Source of the DNA: Scylla paramamosain
Lineage: Eukaryota; Arthropoda; Malacostraca; Decapoda; Portunidae
Reading direction: 5' to 3'
Length of the DNA stretch: 64,000 bases
Assembly (NCBI RefSeq): GCF_035594125.1
Contig: NC_087161.1
Coordinates: 8,961,001 to 9,025,000 of the forward strand
The notes beneath the pieces were generated by a model. It saw only the letters and a program-made list of their open reading frames with translations. It was not told the DNA's origin and did not search any database. Position numbers and translations under genes: made by a program. Of this stretch, positions 10,772 to 23,331 are shown one piece after another. How positions within the stretch are numbered: the stretch's first letter is position 1; every line of letters begins with the position of its first letter.

Positions 10772-10772
<1 letters not shown>

Positions 10773-10948
10773 ATAAACCCTTGGTCATAGAACTTTACAC
10801 GTAATGCGCAATATTTCCAGGGCTTGTTACGAAGTTTTAGAAGTTGCGAGACGTGGAATAGTTGCAAGTAAGGCCTCTGAGGGGTTCCTGAGAGGAAAAA
10901 TGTAGCAAAGTTTTGAGTATTCATTACCGGTCGAGTCTTCTCTCATAA

Positions 10949-11185
<237 letters not shown>

Positions 11186-11189
11186 ATTT

Positions 11190-12900
11190 GTTTTATTTCG
11201 TTTTCATCTATGTATTGTAGCCCAAAGGCGTCATTCTAAAACAAATAAATATTTATTAAAGATGATTCTAACAATGTCTGATGACTAAATCAGACAAAAA
11301 TTAAATCAAGATACAAGTAAAAAAAATAACGAAATTAAATAATTCTGCCCATAGCAATCCACCAACATTCATCAAAAAGAGGGTATGGAACGAGGACTTC
11401 ATCTTGACATCAGGCAGCGTACACAGTAATAGTTCAGTGTGTCGGAAAGTGACACGGCAAGCAAGAGGAAAAAATTAATTAGGCACATCCTCTGATTCAA
11501 CCACAATGGTCTGCAACCTGAACGTATTTGGCAGCTGCCACATTGTATTTAATAACCGTTTGGCACCAGCGACGGCTTTTGTAGCGGTGGTGGATGAACG
11601 TGTCGTAATATTGTATGGAGACGCTGTTTGGCCTCTGATGGTCACAACAATGGTTAGTGGCGAGGAAAGCATGAGAGGGGAGCCTGGACAACTAGTAGTG
11701 GAGTCAATGTAATAGAACGGCACCAAGGCCTGGGGCCTCAGGAGGACACTGTGGTTGTGGTCTCCAGTGCTAGCTGCCTTTGTAGAGCAGACAGAGTAGT
11801 CTTAGAAGGTAGAGTTTAGTGGGGTGGTAGGGATAGAATCGTCCACGCTGGAGGATCAGGAAAAGCGTCTGGAATATTAATGTCGAGCCTTGGAAGTACA
11901 AAATAAATTTTCCTAATAAGAGTATGACCACCAGCCTGAAGAGGAAGTCTTTGTAGGCGGAGGTGTATGGCATTTCTTTTAGAAGTGGAGTAACCTAAGG
12001 GTGATGAAAAGTGTAACTGTTGAGCAAATTGCATTGGATAGTAAATTAAATCAAGTCACCCAGAAATTATTAATTAATCTATTCTGAAATTTTTCACGGA
12101 GTTCCAGGAATGTAAGGGGAATCTGAGCTAAAGCCGAGGAAAGGTATTAACAGAACTGATGAAGTTTATGCAAATAAGTAGTCCTGGTATATACATTAAG
12201 ACCACACATCCATACATTATTTCAGACAGTAATTCTGCGGAATCTACCAGTGCATAGTCCATAAGGAACATACACGGTTAAGCACCCTTCATAATTATAT
12301 ACATGCTGACTCTGTAACATCGCTCACCGGCTTGCTTGAAAGTGGAGTGGAAAGCCATAACGGTAACACACTTGTTCTCGTATGAGTCCTCGCACTACGT
12401 AAGCTCGGTTCACTGGTTGGTAAGATTTTCGTTCATGTAAGTATTTACCTGAGTTATTACTAGGTCACCTCATCCAGGATGAAGACTATAAATAGTCTAT
12501 TATTCTAATATTCACTAGATTCCATATCCAGAGTGAGAGGTGCAAATACTTTCTTTCATCCGGAGGACGCTTTTCCGCCAGCCAGGTGAGACAACCACGT
12601 TACTCTGTCACGTTACTGCCATACTCGTCGTTAAACGCAAGGCCACACAAGGTCACAGGAATACAAATTCCAGTAATGCTGCTGACGAGCAAATGACTGG
12701 TGCAAGGCGCTTTTGTATCCGATCCAAAAGATCTGCATGGTGGGATGTCCGTTGTACCCGAGTAGCGAGGGAAATGGAGACCGATGCACTCAAGTAGAGA
12801 TACTCTCTATGTAAGAGATGTGATGCACTCGCCTCAGGAGAGTTTCGGTAGGACTCTTGGGTTCTGAAGAATGAAGATTTTTTTTTTATTCTTTTTTTTT
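11190..12900. other. Featureless AT-rich stretch
   Basis: No recognisable gene. Short open frames near 11475-11726, 11770-12034 and 12540-12797 show no family resemblance. A T-rich run lies at about 12879-12911. Confidence 0.5.
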
Positions 12901-12904
12901 TTTT

Positions 12905-13286
12905 TTTTTTAAGATATTAAGCCGTATCATCACCTAGCAGGCAGACTTGAATGGGATTAATGAATGGACAAAGATAGGAAATGCAGTTTAATATTAACAA
13001 ATGCAAAGTACTTAGAGTAGGTAAAAAAAAAAAAAGGTACACAATAAATATCGATGTTTATCGATGATAAAACCGATAACCATCGGTAGGTTCAGGGAAC
13101 GAAAAGGATTTAGGAGTTATAGTTAGCTCTGATATCTGTCTAAGAAAACAATGCACAGAGGCCAGGAATAAAGCTGAATCGCATATTAGGATTAATTTTT
13201 AGAATATAAGTCCCGAAGTTGTATTTCATTCTAGTCAGGCCTCATTTAGACTATGCAGTGCATAGTCTAGATGACCCCATATTAAA
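12905..13286 (+). pseudogene. LINE reverse-transcriptase C-terminal remnant (CR1-like)
   Basis: Broken frames read NGINEWTKI, MQFNINKCKVLRVG, KDLGVIVSSDI and RKQCTEARNKA, the thumb region following the YADD box in CR1/jockey-like LINEs. It ends abruptly where copy L2 begins at 13287. It appears related to the 3' ends at 28.9-29.5 kb. Confidence 0.68.
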
Positions 13287-16033
13287 AGAAGGAACTGACA
13301 GTAGCCCCTTTTCTGTTCCCTTCTACTTTTACTATCCTCATTTTCAATCCAAACCTGGATGTTGCATCTAAGTGTGCATCTGGCTAAGACTACAGTCACT
13401 CAAACTAAATTCATATGTGCTGAATACTTCTCACCTAGCTCCTCTGACTCTAAAAATATTTTTTGACTTCTTAACTTCCTAAGTGGAGCACATTTTGACT
13501 TTCTTCCCTTTGCAAACATCTCCATTCTTGAAGACTTCAGAGTTCACTAAAAACTTTCCTTTCCTCTTCCTTCACTGACCATCCTGGAGAACTAGAATTT
13601 AAACTTTGTTATTCTCCATGACCTAGAGTAACTGGTACAACACCCTACTCTTATTTCTGACCATCTTGGAGATACGCCCAACATTCTTGACCTTTTCTTA
13701 ACCTCTAATCCTTTTGCTTATGCTGTTACCCTATCTTCTCCGTTGGTTTCCTCCAATCACAATCTCACATCTGTATCTTGTCCTATCGCTCCAATCCCTT
13801 CTCAGGATCCCCAAAGCGGAGGTGCCTCTGGCATTTTGCCTCTGGTAATTGAGGGAAGCTGAGGAGGTATTATGCTGATTTTCCTTGGAATGACTACTGC
13901 TTCCGTGTCAGAAATCCGTCTCTGTGTGCTGAGCGCATAAAAGAGGTGTAGTATCTGGCATGGAGGCGTACATTCCTCACTCTTTCTCTTGACCTAAACC
14001 TTTCAAACCTTGATTTAACACAGCCTGTTCTCGTGCTATACATGATGAAGAGGTGGCCCACAAAAGGTACTTCAGCCTTCCATCATCTGAATCTCATGCC
14101 CTTTATATTTCTGCCCGGAATCATGCTAAATCCAATTAACCAAAAACTCCTTCATTAATAGAAAGTGTCAAAATCACTTAAGATCTAACTTCCCTAACTT
14201 TCCTCTCCAATAACTTTGCTTCTTCATCTTTCTCTCCTTTATTTCAGCCTGATGGCACCACTGCCATCTCATCTATTTTTAAAACTGAACTCTTCGCTCA
14301 AACTTTTACTAAAAACTCCACCTTGGATGATTCAGGGTGTGGTCCTCCCTCTCCTTCATCCTGTGACTACTTCATCGTACCCATTAAAATCCTTTGCAGT
14401 GATGTTTTCCATGTTCTTGCTGGCATAAACCCTTGGAAAGCTTACAGACCTGATGCGGTCCTTCATACTCTTCTCCAAACATGTGCTTCTGTGCTTGCAC
14501 CTTGTCTAACCAAACTCTTTCAACTCTGTCCATCAACATCTATCTTTACTTTTTGCTGTACGTTTGCCTACATTCAGCCTGTTCCTAAAAAAGGGTGATC
14601 GTTCTAGTATCTCAAACTACCGTCATATTGCTTTAATTTCCTACCTATCTAAAGTTTTTGAATCTATCCTCAACTGGAAGATTCTTAAACATCTATCACT
14701 TCACAACCTTGTAAATCTGATTGCAAGTATGGATTCCCTCAAGGTCGCTTTACTGGTAATCCTCTGGCTTTTCTTGCTGAGTCTTGATCATCCTCTTTTA
14801 GAGATTTTGGTGAAACTTTTGTTGTTGCCTTAGACATATCAAAGGCTATTGATAGAGTCTGGCACAAAGCTTTGATTTCCAAACTACCCTCCTACGGCTT
14901 CTATCCTCTCTTTAACTTCATCTCACATTTCTTTTTCTGCCCGTTCTATTGCTGCTATATTAGACGGTCTCTGTTCTTCTCCTAAATCTATAGATAGTCG
15001 TGTTCCTCAGGGTTCTGTCCTGTCACCCACTCTCTTCCTATTAATAATAAGTAATCTTCTAAACCAAACTTCTTGTCCCATCCACTCCTACACTGATGAT
15101 ACCACCCTGCACATTTCGACGTCTTTTCATAGACGTCCAACCTTTGAGGAAGTAAACAGTCCACGCAGAGAAGCCACTGAACGCTTGACTTCTGATCTCT
15201 ATAAAATTTCTTATTGAGGCAGAGCAAACTTAACATTGTTCAATGCGTCAAAAAAAAAAAAAAAAAAAAATCCTCCATCTATCAATTCTACACAACCTTC
15301 CAGTCAATTATCCTCTCTTCTTTAATGACAGTCAGTTGTCCCCCTCTTTTACACGGAACATCATCGGTCTGTCCTTTACTTATTTATTATCTAAACTGGA
15401 AACTTCACATCTCATCTCTAGTAAAAACTGCTTCTATAAAATTAGGCGTTCTGAGTCATCTCCGCTAGTTTTTCTCACAACCCGCTCCTCAAGGTGCTAA
15501 CTCTGTACAGGGGACTTATCTGTCCACATATGGAGTATGCTTCACATGTTAGGGATGAGGTTCCACTCATACCGCTATTTTAGTCAGGATGGAATCAAAA
15601 GCTTTTCGTCTTATTAACTCGTCTCCTCTAACTGACTGTCTTCAGCCTTTCTCATTGCCGCATTGTTGCATCTCTTGCTATCTTCTACCGCTGTTTTCAT
15701 GCTAACTGCTCTTCTGATCTTGCTAACTCCATGCCTCTCCTCTTGCCGCGGCCTCGCTGCACAAAACTTTTTTTTTTCTCTTATCCCTATTATGTCCACC
15801 TCTCTAATGCAAGAGTTAACTACTAGTCTCAATCAGTCATCCCTTTCTTTAGTAACTCTGGAACTCCCTGCCTGTTTCTGTATTTCTTCCTTCCTATAAC
15901 TTGAACTTCTCAAGAGAGGAGGTTTCAAGACACTTATCTTTCAGTTCTCTTGACATCGCTTTTAGAACTGGCCCCTCAGTGGGATTTTTTTTTTCCTGTT
16001 TTTTGTTTCCCTTGGTTAAGTAAAGAAAAAAAA
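13287..16033 (+). mobile_element. Family L LINE (copy L2), 5'-truncated and decayed
   Basis: Begins within the endonuclease domain ([11 protein letters not shown] block) and runs through endonuclease (13500-13800), RT (14560-15110) and the C-terminal region (15400-15950) to a poly-A-like tail at 16021-16033. Numerous stops, indels and an A-tract at 15248-15269 break the frame, and the YADD box has become YTDD (near 15087). No function expected. Confidence 0.87.
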
Positions 16034-16035
16034 CA

Positions 16036-16119
16036 CTATCCTCTCTTCTTCACTGACACTCAACTGTTCCACTCTTCTGCACTGTGCATCCTCGGTCTCT
16101 CCTTTACTTATTACTGGTT
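16036..16119 (+). mobile_element. Short family L LINE fragment
   Basis: Matches the [12 protein letters not shown] to ILGLSFTY segment of the L ORF. It sits immediately after the tail of copy L2, so it is either a separate micro-insertion or a rearranged duplicate. Confidence 0.72.
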
Positions 16120-16343
16120 AACAACCAAAATGCTTCCGAAACCAAAATAGTAATTTTCAACTAATTTTAGGTCGCTGATAATGAATATCATGGTTAAAAT
16201 TGTTTGTTAGCTCTACTTTCAAGATACACCTACATGTCAAAAAAGTCTACCACGCTTGCGGCCGTGTGTTTCTCACAACAATCACAATCATACTGCCCTT
16301 CATTACTGACCTAGCAGTCATAGAATATGACTGTGCTATACGA

Positions 16344-16476
16344 TCGTGTATTTTATGGTGAAATGTAAATGTTTTTCCTGGCGAAAGCCAACAGACCGTA
16401 GCAACAATTGTTATTTCTGCATGGTACCTTCAATACAAAAGGGCTTGTCAAAGAAGAAAAAGCACTCCATTAAGTA
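16344..16476 (+). pseudogene. Family Z gene, N-terminal piece (copy Z2)
   Basis: Encodes KCKCFSWRKPTDRSNNCYFC followed by MVPSIQKGLSKKKKHSIKY. It aligns with the Z1 segment MKFAIPRIWREPNDHSTDCF-FCMV at about 44230-44313 on the other strand. It breaks off where L3 is inserted and continues at 19769 with IPSAICPVPHREGLPV. Function unknown. Confidence 0.7.
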
Positions 16477-16483
16477 TTTATTG

Positions 16484-19400
16484 GAGGAGGCAGTAAACAC
16501 CTGCCGAAACGATAATTACTCCCAGTGAGGTCTAAAGCACTGCTCAGGGGGTGCTGTGAACTTATCATTAAACCCAGCTGTGACCTCACTGAACGTTTCC
16601 CTTTGTGTCTCACAACAAAAGGGGGCAGTCACAGCCTGCCTTCTAAAGACAACTCTTTTCCTCCACACAAAACTACAAGCACCAAATAACACACACACCC
16701 TTCACTCAAAAATTTTAAAATCATCATGGCGACTCCTACACCAGCCTCGGAGTTCCCATCTGGGGAGGGGACCATAAATGTCCCCAGGTCGGACTGCCTT
16801 TCTGTCGACGACCTTAAGTGTCTTGACACCCTCTTCAACTTTTTCTTCATTAACTTCTGCAACATTCGTGGTCTAAGATCTAACTTTCAATCTGTAGAAC
16901 ACCACCTCTCCTCTTCTAACCTCATCTTCTTTTCCTTACTGAAACTCAGGTGTCTGAGGCAACTGACAGTAGCCCCTTTTCTGTTCCCTCCTACTTTCTC
17001 TATCTTCATTCTCGATCCAAAGCTGGATGCTGCGTTTATGTGCGCAATGACTTAACCTGCTCTCGTGCCCACGCTCTTGAATCTTCCGAGTTTTCCACCA
17101 TCTAGCTACGGCTACAGAGTCACTCTCATACTAAATTTATCTGTGCTGTATACCTCTCTCCTAACTCCTCTGACTATAAGAAATTCTTTGACTACTTAAC
17201 TTCCAAAGTGGAGTACATTCTGACCCTCTTCCCTTTTGCAGAGATCTCCATTCTTGGAGACTTCAGTGTTCACCACCAGCTTTGCCTTTCCTCTCCCTTA
17301 ACTGACCATCCTGGTGAACTAGCCTACAACTTTGCTATCCTCCATGACCTAGAGCAATTGGTGCAACACCCTACTCATATTCCTGACCGTCTTGGAGATA
17401 CGCCCAACATTCTTGACCTTTTCCTGACCTCTAATCCTTCTGCTTATGCTGTCACCCTTTCTTCTCCGTTGGGCTCCTCCGATCACAATATCATATCCTT
17501 ATCTTGTCCTATCACTCCAATCCCTCCTCATGATCCTCCTAAGCGAAGGTGCCTCTGGCGTTTTGCCTCTGCTAGTTGGGGGGACCTGAGGAGGTATTTT
17601 GCTGATTTTTTTTGGAATGACTACTGCTTCCGTGTCAGAGACCCGTCTTTGTGTGCTGAGCGCATAGCAGAGGTGATAGTGTCTGGCATGGAGGTATATA
17701 TTCCTCACTCTTTTTCTCGTCCTAAACCTTCTAAACCTTGGTTTAACACAGCTTGTTCTCGTGCTATACATGATAGAGAGGTGGCCCACAAAAGGTACTT
17801 AAGCCTTCCATCACCAGAATCTCATGCACTTTATATTTCTGCCCGGAACCATGCCAAGTCTGTTCTCCAACTAACTAAAAACTCCTTCATTAACAGAAAA
17901 TGTCAAAATCTAACTCCCCTCGTGACTTCTGGCATCTAGCCAAAAATATCTCCAATAACTTTGCTTCTTCTTCTTTCCCTCCTCTACTTCAACCAGATAG
18001 CACCACTGCTATCACATCTATTTCTAAAGCTGAACTCTTTGCTCAGACCTTTGTAAAAACTCAACCTTGGACGATTTTGGGCTTGTTCCTCCCTCTCCTT
18101 CACCCTCTGACTACTTCATGCCACCTATTAAAATTCTTCGCAATGAATTTTTCCATGCCCTCGCTGGCCTAAATCCTCGGAAGGCTTATGGACCTTATTG
18201 GGTCCCTCCTATTGTTCTCCGAAACTGTGCGTCCGTGCTTGCACCTTGCCTAGTCAAACTCTTTCAGCTCTCTGTCAACATCTATCTTTCCTTCTTGCTG
18301 GAAGTTTGCCTACATTCAACCTGTTCCTAAAAAGGGTGACCGTTCTAATCCCTCAAACTACCGTCCTATTGCTTTAATTTCCTGCCTGTCTAAAGTTTTT
18401 GAATCTATCCTCAACAGGAAGATTCTTAAACATCTATCACTTCGCAACCTTCGATCTGATCGCCAGTATGGGTTCCGTCAAGGCCGCTCTACTTGTGATC
18501 TTCTGGCTTTCCTTACTGAGTCTTTTAGAGATTTTGGTGAAACTTTTGCTGTTGCCTTGGACATATTAAAGCTTTTGATAGAGTCTGGCACAAAGCTTTG
18601 ATTTCCAAACTACCCTCCTACGGTTTCTATCCTTCTCTCTGTAACTTCATCTCAAGTTTCCTTTCTCACCGCTCTATTACTGCTGTGGTAGATGGTCACT
18701 GTTCTTCTCCTAAATCTATTAACAGTGGTGTTCCTCAGGGTTCTGTCCTGTCACCCACTCTCTTCTTATTATTCCTTAATGATCTTCTAAACCAAACTTC
18801 TTGTCCTTTCCACTCCTACGCTGATGATACCACCCTGCACTTTTCCACGTCTTTTCATAGACGTCCAACCCTTCAGGAGGTAAACATATCACGCAGGGAA
18901 GCCACAGAACGCCTGACTTCTGATCTTTCTAAAATTGCTGATTGGGGCAGAGCAAACTTGGTATTGTTCAATGCCTCAAAAACTCAATTCCTCCATCTAT
19001 CAACTCGACACAACCTTCCAGACAACTATCCCCTCTTCTTCAATGACACTCAACTGTCCCCCTCTTCTACACTGAACATCCTCGGTCTGTCCTTTACTTA
19101 TAATCTGAACTGGAAACTTCACATCTCATCTCTAGCTAAAACAGCTTCTATGAAGTTAGGTGTTCTGAGACAACTCCGCCAGTTTTTCTCACCCCCCCCC
19201 AGCTGCTAACTCTGTACAAGGGCCTTATCCGTCCATGTATGGAGTATGCTTCACATGTTTGGGGGGGTTCCACTCATACTGCTCTTCTAGACGGGGTGGA
19301 ATCAAAAGCTTTTCATCTCATCAACTCCTCTCCTCTAACTGACTGTTTTCAGCCTCTCTCTCACCGCCGCAATGTTGCATATCTAGCTGTCTTCTACCGC

Positions 19401-19768
19401 TGTTTTCATGCTAACTGCTCTTCTGATCTTGCTAACTGCATGCCTCCCCTCCTTCCGCGGCCTCGCTGCACAAGACTTTCTTCTTTCTCTCACCCATATT
19501 CTGTCCACCTCTCTAACGCAAGAGTTAACCAGTATTCTGAATCATTCATCCCTTTCTCTGGTAAACTCTGGAACTCCCTGCCTGCTTCTGTATTTCCACC
19601 TTCCTATGACTTGAATTCCTTCAAGAGGGAGGTTTCAAGACACTTATCCACCAATTTTTGACCACTGCTTTGACCCTTTTATGGAACTGGCATTTCAGTG
19701 GGCATTTTTTTATTAGATTTTTGTTGCCCTTGGCCGGTGTCCTTCCTACATAAAAGAAAAAAAAATTC
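16484..19768 (+). mobile_element. Family L LINE (copy L3), full length
   Basis: About 3.28 kb: 5' UTR 16484-16725, one ORF region 16726-19661, short 3' UTR and A-rich tail. The 5' boundary (GGCAGTAAACACCTGCCGAA) is shared by copies L4, L7 and L8, so this is probably the true element start. It is inserted in the family Z gene copy Z2. No separate ORF1 is visible. Confidence 0.88.
16726..19661 (+). pseudogene. L3 endonuclease-reverse transcriptase ORF, frame-broken
   Basis: Starts at ATG 16726 (MATPTPASE). Endonuclease blocks: [12 protein letters not shown] (16850), GDFSVHHQ (17256; the usual GDFN Asn is Ser) and SSDHN (17478). RT blocks: [15 protein letters not shown] (18360), [11 protein letters not shown] (18730), YADD (18817). 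C-terminal region ends STNF at 19661. Defects include a frameshift near 16940, an in-frame TAG at 17103 (Trp in L4), and indels near 18060, 18275, 18560 and 19195. The protein would nick target DNA and prime reverse transcription. Confidence 0.87.
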
Positions 19769-21000
19769 TTACATTCCATCAGCTATTTGTCCAGTTCCAC
19801 ATAGAGAAGGTCTACCTGTTTCTGATGCAGCAACTTCAGTATTATTCGTGTTGGCGAAGCAAAATCACCATCCTCTAGGCCACACCTCATAACACAAGGG
19901 AAACCTCATGACCTTTTCAGGGATCTACAGCTACTCAAGAATAACACATAGCTGCTTGGCTCTCGTCTTCATCAGTGAATCTCCTAGCAGCTGATGTGAA
20001 AGTTTCTAAGTTCTGTGACGGACTCCAGCAGTTCAACTGTTTCCTTGTAATGGAAGGTGATTTAGTAGCCTGCAGCAATAATAATGATGTGATGCCATCG
20101 AACATGAACCCAGTCATTAGATTCGTCAAAAACGATTCTAAAAGGTGTCTTACTGCATAATGGCAAGAGTAAGCCGTCAGTTCCTGTGGGCTATGCACTT
20201 CATATGAAAGAAACCTATGTGAATATAAAACATATGCTGCAAAGTATAAAATATGGTGAACATCAGTGAGAGGTCTGTGGTGACTAAAAGGTTGTTACTC
20301 TTATGATGGGCTTGCAGGATGAATACGATAAGTACTGTTGTTTTTTTTATGTGAGTGAGACAGCCGTGCAAGAAGTTCCCACTATATCAGGAAAGACTGG
20401 CCACCTCATCAATCATTGGAGCATGTAATGAAAAATGTTCAACGTTCACCTGAACCAAACAAAATTTTGCCACCATCTCTAAACATAAAGCTGGTGCTCA
20501 TGAATAACTTTGTAAAAGCTTTGGACAAATCCGGTCAACGATTCAAGTATTTAAAAACAAAAATTCCACTCACTGAGCGACGCTAAGTTAAAAGAGGGAG
20601 TCTTTATCGCTCCTCAGATTGGTGGGCTTCTTAAAGATGGCGACTTTGAATCACCCCTTCATGGGGAGGAGAAAGATGCTTGGGAAGCATTCAAGTTAGT
20701 GGCAAAGGGATTTCTAGGAAACCAAAGGGAAGAGAACAATGAAGAACTGGTGAAAAACCTCATTATGGCTTACAAGAACTTGGGATGCAACATGTCACAT
20801 TAGGACGAACACAACGAACTCTGGTGCAGTCAGTGAGGAACATGGTGAAAGGTTTAACCAAGATATCTCAGCCATGGAAAAGCGGTATCAAGGTAAATGG
20901 AACACAACCGTCCTTGCAGACTATTGCTGATCATTGGCAAGAGATGTTTCTTCAGCCGAATATGTGTCAAGCAAAAAAGAAGAGGGTAGATAAGGAATAA
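19769..21000 (+). pseudogene. Family Z gene, C-terminal piece (copy Z2)
   Basis: Continuation of 16344-16476 beyond L3, in broken frames. Recognisable stretches: IPSAICPVPHREGLPV (19780), a block ending NKILLPPSLNIKLV / MNNFVKALDKSGQRFKYL (20450-20560), KDAWEAFKLVAKGFLGN (20665-20720) and EEHGERFNQDISAMEKRYQG (20835-20890). The last aligns with EEQGAHFHQDIMNFEHRHQG in Z1 (minus strand, 42830-42880). Many stops; not functional. Confidence 0.7.
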
Positions 21001-21177
21001 AACATGATATATTGTACATTGTAAAAAATATTCAAATATTACATGCCTCATATCTTTACAACTATATCCAATAAGCATCTTTTAAGGTGATATTTAGATT
21101 CGACATGAAATTACGTAAGAATTAACTAATCTCATTTAAGAAGCATACAGCTTTTCAAAAATTGTTAATCAGTGTCA

Positions 21178-21815
<638 letters not shown>

Positions 21816-22620
21816 AATATATATTTTTTTTAATATATAATTGAAAAATGAATTTGTGGTCAATAATGCTGACGATTTATTGCTTCAAATGACACAAGTT
21901 TTCATGAAAGACTGTTAGGTCTTAAACGAAATATTTATTCGCAGTTTGGTAGACAAGGAATCAAGGATAAGGATGTATTTATTTTAGAGTATTCATTGAG
22001 TTTTCATGTAGAAGTAACTACTATGCCAACTATCACGAATCTCCCTCTCGATGATGTCTCTGCAGCTACTGGCACGAGTTTACAAAGTTTGCAAAGCTTA
22101 TTAAATAAAAGATGGGTTACGTAAGAGTGGGGGGTGTACCTGGACTGGTACACAGGAAGAAAAAGAGAGGAAATATAGAAATAAAGTACGTGTAGAAAGT
22201 TGCCGGGCGGGTCCGGCTTGCTGCTGTAAAGTAAAGAAAGGTCACAGGGCATACTGGGTCAAGGGTGGAAACCGGTGTTCCCGGAGAAAAATTACCCATA
22301 CTGCTGTGAGATAGGGAAGAGGGGGTTTATATTTTGGTGACAAGATTTACATACATAGAGAGGCAACATTTACACAGTGAGTGAAAGTGGAAGGTATACA
22401 TATATACAAAGTACAGTGTATCCACAGACAGCACAGATGTCTTCTGGGTGGAAACCGGAGCTCCCGGAAAAAAAAAAAAAAAACCACCCGTGCTGTTGTG
22501 GATAAAGGGAAAGCACAATTGGGCATGCATAAAAAATGGACATATTGACATGCAGAGTGTCCACATTGAGGCGCTATAAGTGTTTCGCCTGAGTGTTCGC
22601 ACTACATCCTAACCTGTCCC
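21816..22620. other. Non-coding stretch with a diverged ~180-bp repeat
   Basis: No gene seen. GTGGAAACCGGNGNTCCCGG plus an A-run and CCC(A/G)TNCTG(C/T)TGTG occurs at about 22268 and 22449, spaced roughly 181 bp, suggesting a diverged tandem repeat or repeat 3' UTR. Confidence 0.5.
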
Positions 22621-23331
22621 AGGTTAGGATGTGACTAGCACACGATTCTTCGGGCAAAACTCGCGGCGAGTGTCGTGAAGACCATCTCGTGGAGGCGGAC
22701 GTCGCAGCTGGAAGGGCCGCGGTCTCTCGAGGCGGATCCCCGGAGCCATGGACTGCGGCGGTGGGGGGGGGGGGTAAGTTGTATTCTGTGTTGGTGCAGG
22801 AATGGTTCGTAGGGGAGGCCTTCGGTGACGCTGGGGCGCCATCAGCCCCGGCACATCCCCTCAGCTGTGTGCCCCAAAGCTTATCCCCACTGCCGGGTGC
22901 GGTGCATGCTCGCCCAGAGGAGAGGAATCCCTTGCTGAGACGTAGGCCGGCGTCCTAGCAACTCAGGGCGCAGGCCTTGAGGGGGGGAGAACACACAGAA
23001 GGAACCGCCACAGGGGCTGCTGTCGAAGTCATTCAGTGATCTCACCAGGCCTGGCAGGTCCCCGAAGTGGCATGCTGCGTAGCTGCTCCGTCTAAGTGTG
23101 GGTTCTCGACACTCGGAAGGGGGGATAGATGCACGCTCCTATGCAGTGGCCATCAGCATTCCTCTACGGCGAAGACTGGCAGGTGTTCTGTCGGGGCATA
23201 AAAAACCGAACAGTATTACATAGCAAAGGGAGGGGGGAGAAGGTTGAGGGGGGATCGTATGATGTGACACAGGTATACAAAAAGGATATAATGAAAGGAT
23301 TATTATTTAGGAAAATTAACTTTCACCTGTA
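22621..23331. other. GC-rich flank of the jockey-like LINE
   Basis: Base composition matches the LINE coding region to its right rather than the AT-rich surroundings. CCATCTCGTGGAGGCGGACG at 22681 repeats a motif at 23481 within the LINE coding region, so part of this flank is probably a duplicated or rearranged LINE piece. No intact frame; G-runs near 22763 and 22981. Confidence 0.5.

Noticed and set aside
11475..11726. Overlapping open frames on both strands near 11.5-12.0 kb
   Set aside because: No recognisable motif; short and mutually antisense.
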